Shown here: in pieces, positions 37,714 through 44,765 of the stretch
Numbering within the stretch: position 1 is the stretch's first letter
How the letters are laid out: each line of letters opens with the position of its first letter
Source of the DNA: Candidatus Latescibacterota bacterium
Lineage (GTDB): Bacteria > Krumholzibacteriota > Krumholzibacteriia > G020349025
Assembly: GCA_020349025.1 (NCBI GenBank)
Contig: CP070763.1
Span: 3,285,451 to 3,349,450, forward strand
DNA length: 64,000 nt
Direction: 5' to 3'
Notes under the pieces: model-generated
Seen by the model: only the letters and a program-made list of their open reading frames with translations
Database searches by the model: none
What the model was told of the DNA's origin: nothing
Translations under genes and position numbers: made by a program

Positions 37714-38364
37714 TCAGCCGCGCCCCGGCCACTCTGACAGCAAATGCTGGCGGACTGCAGCCAACGCACGTGCACGGTGACTGATGCGGTTCTTGCGCTC
37801 CGGCTCCATTTCCGCCAGCGTGCACGCCTGCGTGTGCACGTAGAAGACCGGGTCGTAGCCGAAGCCGCCCGCGCCACGCGGCGAGCGCGTGATGCGCCCT
37901 TCGATCCGCCCCTCGAAGAGCTCGATGTCGCACGGCGCCGTGCCCTCCGGGCCGGAGCCTGCGCGCTCACCACGCGGCGTTGCGAGCGCCATGACGCAGC
38001 GGAAGCGCGCCGTCCGCCGCTCGTCCGCAACCGCAGCGAGCGCCTCGAGAAGCTTGCGGTTGTTGTCGGCGAAGCTGCAGCCGACCCCTGCGTATCGGGC
38101 CGAAAGCACCCCTGGGGCGCCGCCGAGGGCATCCACCTCGAGCCCGCTGTCGTCGGCCAGGGTTCGAAGCCCGGACCATGTACACAGCTCACGCGCCTTC
38201 TTCGAGGCGTTGGCTTCGAGCGTGACGCCATCCTCCACGACTTCGGGTGCGTCGGAGGCGTCGACGCCGCTTCGCAGCTCGAACTCGAGATCTGCAAGCA
38301 GCGCGGCGATTTCACGCAGCTTGTGCGGGTTGCGCGTGGCGATGAACAGTTGTCGCGGGTTCAC
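37714..38364 (-). CDS. rdgB: XTP/dITP diphosphatase (RdgB/HAM1)
   Basis: The protein is 216 residues from GTG 38364, in a GTGA overlap with the rph stop. The family motifs are all present: FIATRNPHKLREI (start), EANASKKAREL, the metal-binding LADDSGLEVDALGGAPGVLSARYAG split into LADDSGLEVDAL and GVLSARYAG, then GFGYDPVFYV and KNRISHRARAL. It removes inosine, xanthosine and other faulty purine triphosphates from the nucleotide pool. It follows rph as in many bacteria. Confidence 0.96.
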   Translation of the reverse strand: MNPRQLFIATRNPHKLREIAALLADLEFELRSGVDASDAPEVVEDGVTLEANASKKARELCTWSGLRTLADDSGLEVDALGGAPGVLSARYAGVGCSFADNNRKLLEALAAVADERRTARFRCVMALATPRGERAGSGPEGTAPCDIELFEGRIEGRITRSPRGAGGFGYDPVFYVHTQACTLAEMEPERKNRISHRARALAAVRQHLLSEWPGRG

Positions 38365-39074
38365 TCGCTCTTCCCCAGTGTCCTTCGCTCGTGCGCGAGG
38401 ATCTGTTCGAGACCACCACGCGCGCACTCGAGCATGTTCGCGAGCTCGTTGGCGCTGAAAGGATGCTTCTCGGCGGTCCCCTGCACTTCGATGTAGCGTC
38501 CCGATTCTGCCATGACCACGTTCATGTCGACGGCGGCGGCGACATCCTCCGAGTAGCACAGGTCGAGAAGCGACGTCCCGTTCGACATCCCCACGCTGAC
38601 GGCAGCCACGATCTCGCGCATCGGGTGCGGGTCGAGTTCGAGGAGGTTGAGCGCGTCGTAAACCGCGATGCAGGCTCCGTTCACCGACGCCGTTCGAGTG
38701 CCACCGTCCGCCTCGATGACGTCGCAATCGACAATGATGGTGCGCTCTCCCATCGCGCTGGTGTCGACGACGGCGCGCAGACTGCGGCCGATGAGACGCA
38801 TGATCTCCTGCGTGCGCCCCTGCAGCCGGCCGCGTACGGCTTCACGCGTGGTCCGCGTGCTCGTACTCCGGGGCAGCATGCTGTACTCCGCGGTGACCCA
38901 GCCGCTGCCGGCACCCCTCAGATGCGGCGGCACGGTGGGCTCGATGCTGGCGGCACAAAGCACCTGCGTGTTGCCCATCTTCACGAGCGCCGAGCCCTCG
39001 GCGTTGCGCAGGTAGCCGCGCTGGATCTCGAACGGCCTCAGCTCGTGTGCGGCGCGCCCGTCGGAACGTTGCAT
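38361..39074 (-). CDS. rph: Ribonuclease PH
   Basis: The protein is 237 residues, standard length. It has RPFEIQRGYLRNAEGSAL, ASIEPTVPPHLRG, the phosphate/active-site block EYSMLPRSTSTRTTRE and IGRSLRAVVD, and a late LDLCYSEDVAAAVDMNVVM with metal-binding acids. It phosphorolytically trims 3' ends of tRNA precursors and other RNAs. It lies between the GerMN protein gene and rdgB in a smpB-amidase-gerMN-rph-rdgB operon on the minus strand. Confidence 0.97.
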   Translation of the reverse strand: MQRSDGRAAHELRPFEIQRGYLRNAEGSALVKMGNTQVLCAASIEPTVPPHLRGAGSGWVTAEYSMLPRSTSTRTTREAVRGRLQGRTQEIMRLIGRSLRAVVDTSAMGERTIIVDCDVIEADGGTRTASVNGACIAVYDALNLLELDPHPMREIVAAVSVGMSNGTSLLDLCYSEDVAAAVDMNVVMAESGRYIEVQGTAEKHPFSANELANMLECARGGLEQILAHERRTLGKSE

Positions 39075-39125
39075 CGAACCACCCTCTCCAAGATTGCGGG
39101 AGCGCCAGACGCCTGTGTCGTCGGA

Positions 39126-39722
39126 TCATTGCCAGTTCGCGACGTCGATCGGCTTCGAGGTGTCGTAGTGTCCTGCGAGCGTGTCGACCGGCTGACCATC
39201 CACCAGGATCTGGATGCGCGTCACGTCGGGGAAATTCGCCGCGATGGTTCGCACCAGAGCGCTGATCGTGTTGTATTCCGCGGCGCTGCCCCCTGGATGC
39301 TGCGTGACGAAGGCGGCGTTGAAGTCGAGGTAGAGCGTCGTGGACTCGTCCGCGAAGTAGGTCTGCTCCAAGCGGGCCTCGGCGGGGAGAGTCCGTACCG
39401 CACTCGCCTGTCCCGGTCCGGCTACCAGCGCCCGCAAGGTGGCCTCCACACCCTCCTCGACCGACTGTCCGAACGGAACGGCGCGGCGTTCGGTCACCAG
39501 CGTTTGGGCTGCACTGTCCGCGAAGTAGAGGATGGCCTGGCGCTCGCCCGCTCCGGAGGTCTGTCGCTGTGCCAAATCGGAGGGCGCTCCGGTGTCGAGA
39601 ACATCATGCGGCCAGAACAGGATCCATGCCGCGGCAGCGAGCAGGAGCAGAACGAGTGTGTAGAAGAGCACGCGTCCGCGCTGGTTCCCGCCCGCGCTGA
39701 GGAGCTTCTCGGTGTCGTTCAT
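39126..39722 (-). CDS. GerMN-domain membrane-anchored protein
   Basis: The protein is 198 residues in an ATGA overlap with the amidase gene. One N-terminal membrane helix (VLFYTLVLLLLAAAAWILF, about 18-36) anchors an extracytoplasmic GerMN domain (about 60-190): AILYFADSAAQTLVTERR, GVEATLRALVAGP, STTLYLDFNAAFVTQHPGG and VTRIQILVDGQPVDTLAGH. GerMN proteins occur in cell-wall, sporulation and cell-division systems and often beside amidases and rph/rdgB, as here. It likely works with the amidase at the septum (inference). Confidence 0.9.
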   Translation of the reverse strand: MNDTEKLLSAGGNQRGRVLFYTLVLLLLAAAAWILFWPHDVLDTGAPSDLAQRQTSGAGERQAILYFADSAAQTLVTERRAVPFGQSVEEGVEATLRALVAGPGQASAVRTLPAEARLEQTYFADESTTLYLDFNAAFVTQHPGGSAAEYNTISALVRTIAANFPDVTRIQILVDGQPVDTLAGHYDTSKPIDVANWQ

Positions 39723-41245
39723 CGGCGCGCACCTCGCGGCTCGGGTGCAACGCCAGCCGAGCCAATGCGATCCAGGTCGAGCTCACCTGCCTCGAACTGC
39801 TCACAGTAACGTTCGACCGCGATGGCGACGGCCTCGGCGACATTGTCAGCGAACGCCTGGCCCGAGATGGTATCCGCTTCCTCGGGGTTGGTGAGGAATC
39901 CCACCTCGACCATGACGGCCGGCATGGCGATCCCCTTGAGGAAATCGATATCCGACTCCTTGGCGCCGCGGTTCGGGATCTGAAGACGGCGCCCCATCTC
40001 GATCTGCAGCAGCTGCGCGAGCACCTGGCTGCGCCCCGCAAAGGGAAGCTGCGCCGTGTTCCAGGGGCGGAAGTCCTCCAGCTCGCTCGAGTTCGCTCGC
40101 TGCATCATGTCACCGGACATCATCGTTTGCGGACCGACGAACAGGACTTCGAAACCGCTGGCGGCGGGATCGAACCATCCGTTGCAGTGCAGGCTGATCA
40201 GCAGCGTGCCGTCCAACTTGTTCGCAAGCTCGGCGCGCCGATCATCCGTGAGAGCGCGGTCGCTGGAACGGAGAAGCTCCACGCGCAGATCGAGCTTGCG
40301 TTCGAGAATGCGCTTCATGCGCTGCGCCAGCTCGAGTGTCAACTGCTTCTCGCTGCGCCCGAAACCCTGAACACCGCCGTCGGCGCCGCCGTGGCCTGCG
40401 TCCAGCACCACCATGTTGCAGCGTTTCTGATCGACCGCGGTCGGAGACTGAACCGTCTCCGGCAGCTTGAACTCGGGAAGCGGCATCGGTTCGAGCGGCC
40501 GTTGCAGCACCAGCACGATCGTGCGTCCACCGTTGCGCGCCTGCGACTCGTAGCCATCGATCCGCCGATCGAGCTCGAGATAGAGCACCGCTTCGCGTCC
40601 GCGCTGCTCGGCGCGCATGAGGCGAATGAGAGGTGCCGGTCGCTCTGCTGCGACAGTCACCGGATCGATCTGTGCGTCGAAGATGTGCACGCGCAAGAGC
40701 TCGTGCGACGTCGCCTGGACGCGGTGCCGAAACGCCCGCGCCATGTGGATGCGAACCTCGGTGTCGCCCGAGCGCGTGTCGTACTCGATGCGCACGATGT
40801 CGGTTTCGCGGCGCCCGACGGCCACGCTGAGCTCGTCGCGTCGGAGCCGAATGCCGCCGTCGCTGGCGGGGTCGAGAACCGTCTCGATGAATTCGAGAGG
40901 CAGCATCACACTGCCGCCTCGATAGCGCACCGGGACGTGCAGCAGCAGGTCACGATCCTCGTCGAGTACGAGCCGCGTGTCGACGCTCACCTGGATGCGG
41001 CGCTCCCCCACCTTGAAGACGAGCTTGCGCAGCTCCGGGCGCCAGAAGCGCTCGAGATCGAGCGCCCGCCCCAACGCATCCGCGGACACGAACCACTCCA
41101 TGTTGTTCTTTTCGAGCCGCGACAGCGCCAGGTACGCCGTTCGACGCCCATCCTCATACTCGACACGCAGATCCTCGGCCGACACCGGAAGGGCCCGCGC
41201 GAGGATCAGGCCCCACAGAGCGAAGATCAGGTGCCGCGGCCTCAT
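39719..41245 (-). CDS. N-acetylmuramoyl-L-alanine amidase (AmiABC type, Amidase_3)
   Basis: The protein is 508 residues with a signal peptide at 1-23 (ILARALPVSA). Two copper-amine-oxidase-like / AMIN beta domains fill about 25-250. The Zn-dependent amidase follows, with ligands His285 (LDAGHGG), Glu299 (GRSEKQLTLE) and His353 (ISLHCNG), and catalytic Glu446 (VEVGFLTN). It cleaves the amide bond between muramic acid and the peptide in the periplasm, to split daughter cells. It starts in an ATGA overlap with smpB and ends in an overlap with the GerMN gene. Confidence 0.95.
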   Translation of the reverse strand: MRPRHLIFALWGLILARALPVSAEDLRVEYEDGRRTAYLALSRLEKNNMEWFVSADALGRALDLERFWRPELRKLVFKVGERRIQVSVDTRLVLDEDRDLLLHVPVRYRGGSVMLPLEFIETVLDPASDGGIRLRRDELSVAVGRRETDIVRIEYDTRSGDTEVRIHMARAFRHRVQATSHELLRVHIFDAQIDPVTVAAERPAPLIRLMRAEQRGREAVLYLELDRRIDGYESQARNGGRTIVLVLQRPLEPMPLPEFKLPETVQSPTAVDQKRCNMVVLDAGHGGADGGVQGFGRSEKQLTLELAQRMKRILERKLDLRVELLRSSDRALTDDRRAELANKLDGTLLISLHCNGWFDPAASGFEVLFVGPQTMMSGDMMQRANSSELEDFRPWNTAQLPFAGRSQVLAQLLQIEMGRRLQIPNRGAKESDIDFLKGIAMPAVMVEVGFLTNPEEADTISGQAFADNVAEAVAIAVERYCEQFEAGELDLDRIGSAGVAPEPRGARR

Positions 41246-41733
41246 CCGCGCTTCGCCTCCTTCAAGGCTCGATCGAGCTCGCGCTTGGCATCGCGCTTGG
41301 CAATGGTCTCCCGCTTGTCGTACATGCGCTTCCCGCGCGCCAACCCGAGCTCCACCTTGGCGCGGTTCGATCTGAAGTAGATGCGAAGCGGCACGATCGT
41401 GAGCCCCTTCTCGCGCACCTTCAGCGCCAGCCTCAGGATCTCGCGCTTGTGCAACAGGAGCCGCCGCTCGCGCTCCGGGTCGTGGTTGAAGCGATTGCCC
41501 TCCGCATAGGGGCTGATGTGGGCACCGATCAGGAAGATCTCGCCGTCCCGCACCTCGGCGTAGCTGTCCTTGAGGTTCACCCGCCCAGCGCGCAGCGACT
41601 TGACCTCGGTTCCCTGCAAGGAGATCCCTGCCTCCAGCGTATCCAGGATCTGGTAATCGAAGCGTGCCTTGCGGTTCGTGGTGACGATCTTGATGCCGTC
41701 CGAGCTCGCGCTCGTCTCCTTCGTTTTGGCCAC
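41242..41733 (-). CDS. smpB: SsrA (tmRNA)-binding protein SmpB
   Basis: The protein is 163 residues from GTG 41733, preceded by GGAAGG. Classic SmpB blocks are IVTTNRKARFDYQILDTLEAG, here IVTTNRKARFDY and LEAGISLQGTEVKSLR, then NLKDSYAEVRDGEIFLIG, HISPY and RERRLLLHKREI. The C-terminal tail has ARGKRMYDKRETIAKRD. It brings tmRNA to stalled ribosomes. The first gene of the operon. No tmRNA gene was found nearby. Confidence 0.97.
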   Translation of the reverse strand: MAKTKETSASSDGIKIVTTNRKARFDYQILDTLEAGISLQGTEVKSLRAGRVNLKDSYAEVRDGEIFLIGAHISPYAEGNRFNHDPERERRLLLHKREILRLALKVREKGLTIVPLRIYFRSNRAKVELGLARGKRMYDKRETIAKRDAKRELDRALKEAKRG

Positions 41734-41972
41734 GATCCTTCCGATCCTCTCCCGCTTTCGAACTTGTGGCCGTATCTGCCTCGAATCAGGGCAGTTGGCA
41801 CGAATCGCGGTTGTCGGCACGCTAGCAGAGCGTGGGCATGGCCGCAAGCGCGGGAAAAGGGCGCACGCACGACCTCGCAGCCCGACGGCACTGTCCCGCC
41901 CGCCTTCTGAACGTGGAATCGTGCCGCGGGGTTCCCGCCGCTGCAGGCGGCCTCCACGCAACCCGGAGCGTA

Positions 41973-43358
41973 TCAGCGCCGCGCCGGCTGCAGCTTGTTG
42001 AGCCCGTCGATCGCGGCCATTCGGTACGCCTCGGCAAAGGTGGGGTGATTGAAGGAGGCGTCGCGGAAGTAGTCCACGGTTCCGCCGAACTGCAGCACGG
42101 CCTGACCGATGTGGATCAGCTCCGTCGACGCCTCGCCGAGGGCGTGGACGCCGAGGAGACGCCGGTCGTCCGGATCGAAGAGGAGCTTCAGACACCCCGT
42201 GGAGCTGCGGATGATCTGGCCGCGAGCCAGATCTTCGTAGTGCGCCATGCCGGATGCAAAACGTGCACCGCGTCTGCTCAGCTCCTGCTCCGTGCGTCCG
42301 ATCATGGAGATCTCGGGCACGGTGTAGATGCCAAGCGGCGTGTCTTGCTGAGCCGCTGGCTCCCCGAGCATGTGGCTGATCGCCACGCGCGCGTGGTCTT
42401 TCGAGGTCGCGCCCAGCGCGCCGAGACGAACGACGGCGCCGGCTGCGTAGATGTGGGGAACTTGCGTCCGGAAGTGCTCGTCGACGACGATGCGACCGCG
42501 TGCGTCGGCGACCAATCCCGTGGCCTCCAGACCGAGCCGATCGGCGTTTCCGTGGCGGCCGACCGTGTGCAGCAGTCTGTCGCCGCGCACCTTGCGGCCG
42601 CTTCGCAGTTGCGCCACCACACGCTCCCCCTGGAGCTCCACCGCCTCGACGCTTTCACCGAGACGGAAGACGACGCCGAGGTTGCGCAGGTGCAAGCAGA
42701 GGTCGTCGATGATCTGCTGGTCCACGAAGTCGAGCAGCGCGTTCTGCATCTCGACCAGGATGACATCGACGCCGAGCGTGGCGAAGATCGACGCGTACTC
42801 CAGCCCCATCACACCGCCCCCGACGACGACCAGTGTGCCCGGGACCTCCTGCAGCGAGCCGACCTCGTCCACGTCTATGACGCGGCGTCCATCGAACGGG
42901 ATCTCGGGTTGGCGTGCGGGACGCGAGCCGCAGGCGATGAGGATGCGCTCGCCATGAAGCGGAAACGCTCCGTCGCGCGTCTCGACCTCGAGCGTGTGCG
43001 GGTCGCTGAAGCGGGCGGTGCCATCGAGAACCGTGACGCCGTTGCGTCGCAGCTGCGCGCGCGTGACATCGATGCCGTGGCTCTGCACCGCGTTGACCCG
43101 CTGCAAGAGCGCATCCTGGCGCAGCTCTTCGGTGGCAGCGAGGTGCTTGAAGAAGGGGCGCTGACGCAGTGCTGAGAGGAACAGCGCTGCCTCGCGCAGC
43201 GTCTTGCTCGGGATCGCGCCCTGCGACACCGGACCGTCGAGGGATTCGAGCCGGTCGATCACCGCGACCCGCATCCCGCCCCAGGCAGCCGCCAGGGCTC
43301 CCTTCTGACCGGCAGGCCCGGCACCGATCACCAGGAGATCGAACCGCTGCTCATCCAT
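41973..43358 (-). CDS. sthA: Soluble pyridine nucleotide transhydrogenase (SthA family)
   Basis: The protein is 461 residues with FAD-binding GAGPAGQKGALAAA (about 12-25), NAD(P)-binding VVVGGGVMGLEYASIF (about 177-192), a second FAD block and the dimer interface. The place where lipoamide dehydrogenases carry the CxxxxC redox disulfide reads PVSQGAIPSKTLRE, with no cysteine, as in SthA. It balances NADH and NADPH, mainly oxidising NADPH. Its translation start lies in a short tandem repeat. It is single, with the divergent gene at 43555. Confidence 0.92.
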   Translation of the reverse strand: MDEQRFDLLVIGAGPAGQKGALAAAWGGMRVAVIDRLESLDGPVSQGAIPSKTLREAALFLSALRQRPFFKHLAATEELRQDALLQRVNAVQSHGIDVTRAQLRRNGVTVLDGTARFSDPHTLEVETRDGAFPLHGERILIACGSRPARQPEIPFDGRRVIDVDEVGSLQEVPGTLVVVGGGVMGLEYASIFATLGVDVILVEMQNALLDFVDQQIIDDLCLHLRNLGVVFRLGESVEAVELQGERVVAQLRSGRKVRGDRLLHTVGRHGNADRLGLEATGLVADARGRIVVDEHFRTQVPHIYAAGAVVRLGALGATSKDHARVAISHMLGEPAAQQDTPLGIYTVPEISMIGRTEQELSRRGARFASGMAHYEDLARGQIIRSSTGCLKLLFDPDDRRLLGVHALGEASTELIHIGQAVLQFGGTVDYFRDASFNHPTFAEAYRMAAIDGLNKLQPARR

Positions 43359-43388
43359 ACTCCCCCATCATGCATACTCCCATCATGC
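43357..43388 (-). repeat. Short tandem duplication over the sthA ribosome-binding site
   Basis: On the minus strand GCATGATGGGAGTAT (15 bases) is followed at once by GCATGATGGGGGAGTAT (17 bases). The second copy holds the GGGGGAG ribosome-binding site and leads into the start codon. The copies differ by two G residues. Confidence 0.6.
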
Positions 43389-43479
43389 AGTGCCAATCCG
43401 GAGACTCAGCTTACCTCGAGCGTCCCTGAAAGCCGTTCGCGCCAGAGTGGTGGGCGCCCGCAAATCCGCACCAGCAGCA

Positions 43480-43508
43480 TCCACGCGCGGCACGATCTCT
43501 GTTACAAT
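43480..43508 (+). promoter_or_regulatory. Probable promoter of the small secreted protein gene
   Basis: A good -10 TACAAT (43503-43508) has a weak -35 TCCACG 17 bases upstream. The ATG at 43555 follows about 40 bases beyond the expected start. Confidence 0.45.
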
Positions 43509-43554
43509 ACTCGTCCCCACGATCCTGGGAGCGTTTTTTCGGAGGACGCGCCTT

Positions 43555-44169
43555 ATGGTCCGTCGTGCGTGCCGCGGCTTTGCATGCACCCTCGGTGGGC
43601 TCGCGATTGTCGCCGCTTCGGCGCTGTCGCTGCATGCGCAGGTGAACGATGGTGGCGCGAGCGGCGAAGAACCAGGCGTTCGTCCGCTCCACGTCGTCGG
43701 CAAGGAGGCGGTCGAGCCCGTCACGGTCGTCGACGTGCATTGCGACATCAAGCCGACCTCGTGTCCCAACCCCTTCAATCCTGAATCGCGCGGTCTGGTC
43801 TCGGCTGCGATCCTCGGCTCCGCCGATCTCGACGTCACACACATCGACCCCCGTTCGATTCGGCTCGAGGGCGTCGCGGCGATCCGCTACGCCACCGACG
43901 ACGTCGCCACGCCGTTCGTCGGCGACGAGCAATGCGACTGCACCACGGACGGCGGCGACGGTTTTGCCGACCTCACGCTCAAGTTCCGAACGCCGGAGCT
44001 TGCGATTGCGATCGCACCGATCGACCTGCGACAGATGCGCACGCTCACCTTCACGGGGCGCTTGTGGGATGGAACACCCTTCGAGTGCTCCGACTGCGTG
44101 CAGATCCTCTTTACCGTGCCGAACACGCTGCGCCCGTGGGGCCAGATCAAGAGTCTCTACCGCGACTGA
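43555..44169 (+). CDS. Small secreted protein with DIKPTSC-type domain and C-terminal WGQIKSLYR
   Basis: The protein is 204 residues; ATG 43555 has GGAGG 9 bases upstream. A signal peptide ends near LSLHA-QV (residue 28). The rest is one secreted domain (about 61-198): CDIKPTSCPNPFNPESRG, SAAILGSADLDVTHIDP, then CDCTTDGGDGFADLTLKFR and LTFTGRLWDGTPF. It belongs to the widespread family whose members read 'IDIKPGSDPN...VAILGS...DGF.DL...GxxxDGTPF'. It is a single, uninterrupted copy of the domain that is split in the protein at 1188-3098. The last residues WGQIKSLYRD match a motif in two other exported proteins here. Function unknown. Confidence 0.82.
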   Translation: MVRRACRGFACTLGGLAIVAASALSLHAQVNDGGASGEEPGVRPLHVVGKEAVEPVTVVDVHCDIKPTSCPNPFNPESRGLVSAAILGSADLDVTHIDPRSIRLEGVAAIRYATDDVATPFVGDEQCDCTTDGGDGFADLTLKFRTPELAIAIAPIDLRQMRTLTFTGRLWDGTPFECSDCVQILFTVPNTLRPWGQIKSLYRD

Positions 44170-44538
44170 GCCGCTGCCGAGTCGCACCCTTCAGCACGGG
44201 CTGTGCACGTTGCCATGCTGCGTTCAAACGCGTCTGCGGCGCCGCGCGTCGCGCATGGTGCACGCGGCAACGAAGCGTCCCGCGGCGACGATGTCCTCGA
44301 CTCGCATGCAGTCCACATTAACAGAGAGGACGCGACGCCAAAAGAGCTGACGCGCAGTGTCGAAAGCGTCGCAAGTGGAAGCCGTATCTCGATCAAGAAA
44401 CGTGGCTTGGGCAACAGCACGAGCCGGTAAATGGCGCCCTAGCGGTCGTTGACACCCCTCCAGGCGGCCCGTATAGTCCCCGAAGCGCCCCCGCTATGGA
44501 CGGCACTCCGCCAGCCGCGGGCCAGCAACAGTTCCGGT
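44170..44538. other. Intergenic region before tRNA-Leu
   Basis: No gene is evident. It holds the tRNA promoter at its end (44449-44477). A stop-adjacent terminator for the small secreted protein gene could not be identified. Confidence 0.4.
44449..44477 (+). promoter_or_regulatory. Strong sigma70 promoter of tRNA-Leu
   Basis: A perfect -35 TTGACA (44449-44454), a 17-base spacer and a TATAGT -10 (44472-44477) lie 61 bases before the tRNA. This is the best match to a housekeeping promoter in the window. Confidence 0.85.
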
Positions 44539-44625
44539 GCCGAAGTGGTGGAACTGGCAGACGCGCTGCGTTCAGGGCGCAGTGAGGGCAACCTCGTGCG
44601 GGTTCGAATCCCGCCTTCGGCACCA
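44539..44625 (+). tRNA. tRNA-Leu (anticodon CAG)
   Basis: An 87-base class II tRNA with acceptor GCCGAAG/CTTCGGC, anticodon stem CTGCG/CGCAG with loop TTCAGGG (anticodon CAG), a long variable arm (TGAGGGCAACCTCG), T arm GCGGG-TTCGAAT-CCCGC, discriminator A and encoded CCA. Confidence 0.97.
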
Positions 44626-44765
44626 CACCGACCAGCGTCGATGAAATCCCACTCCATCCATCAACGCGCCCGGCCCACCAGACGAAACGCGCGGGGATTG
44701 AGCACTTCGTGCTGTCGCTCTCCGAACGGCGCCGGGGGCGCAGGCGCAGCCGCGGGGAGCATTTC

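Noticed and set aside
41700..41972. tmRNA gene next to smpB
   Set aside because: The gap between smpB and sthA has no tRNA-like ends or TTCGA motif.
41973..43358. Lipoamide dehydrogenase instead of SthA
   Set aside because: The redox-active CxxxxC is absent (PVSQGAIPSK), so it cannot be a normal lipoamide dehydrogenase.
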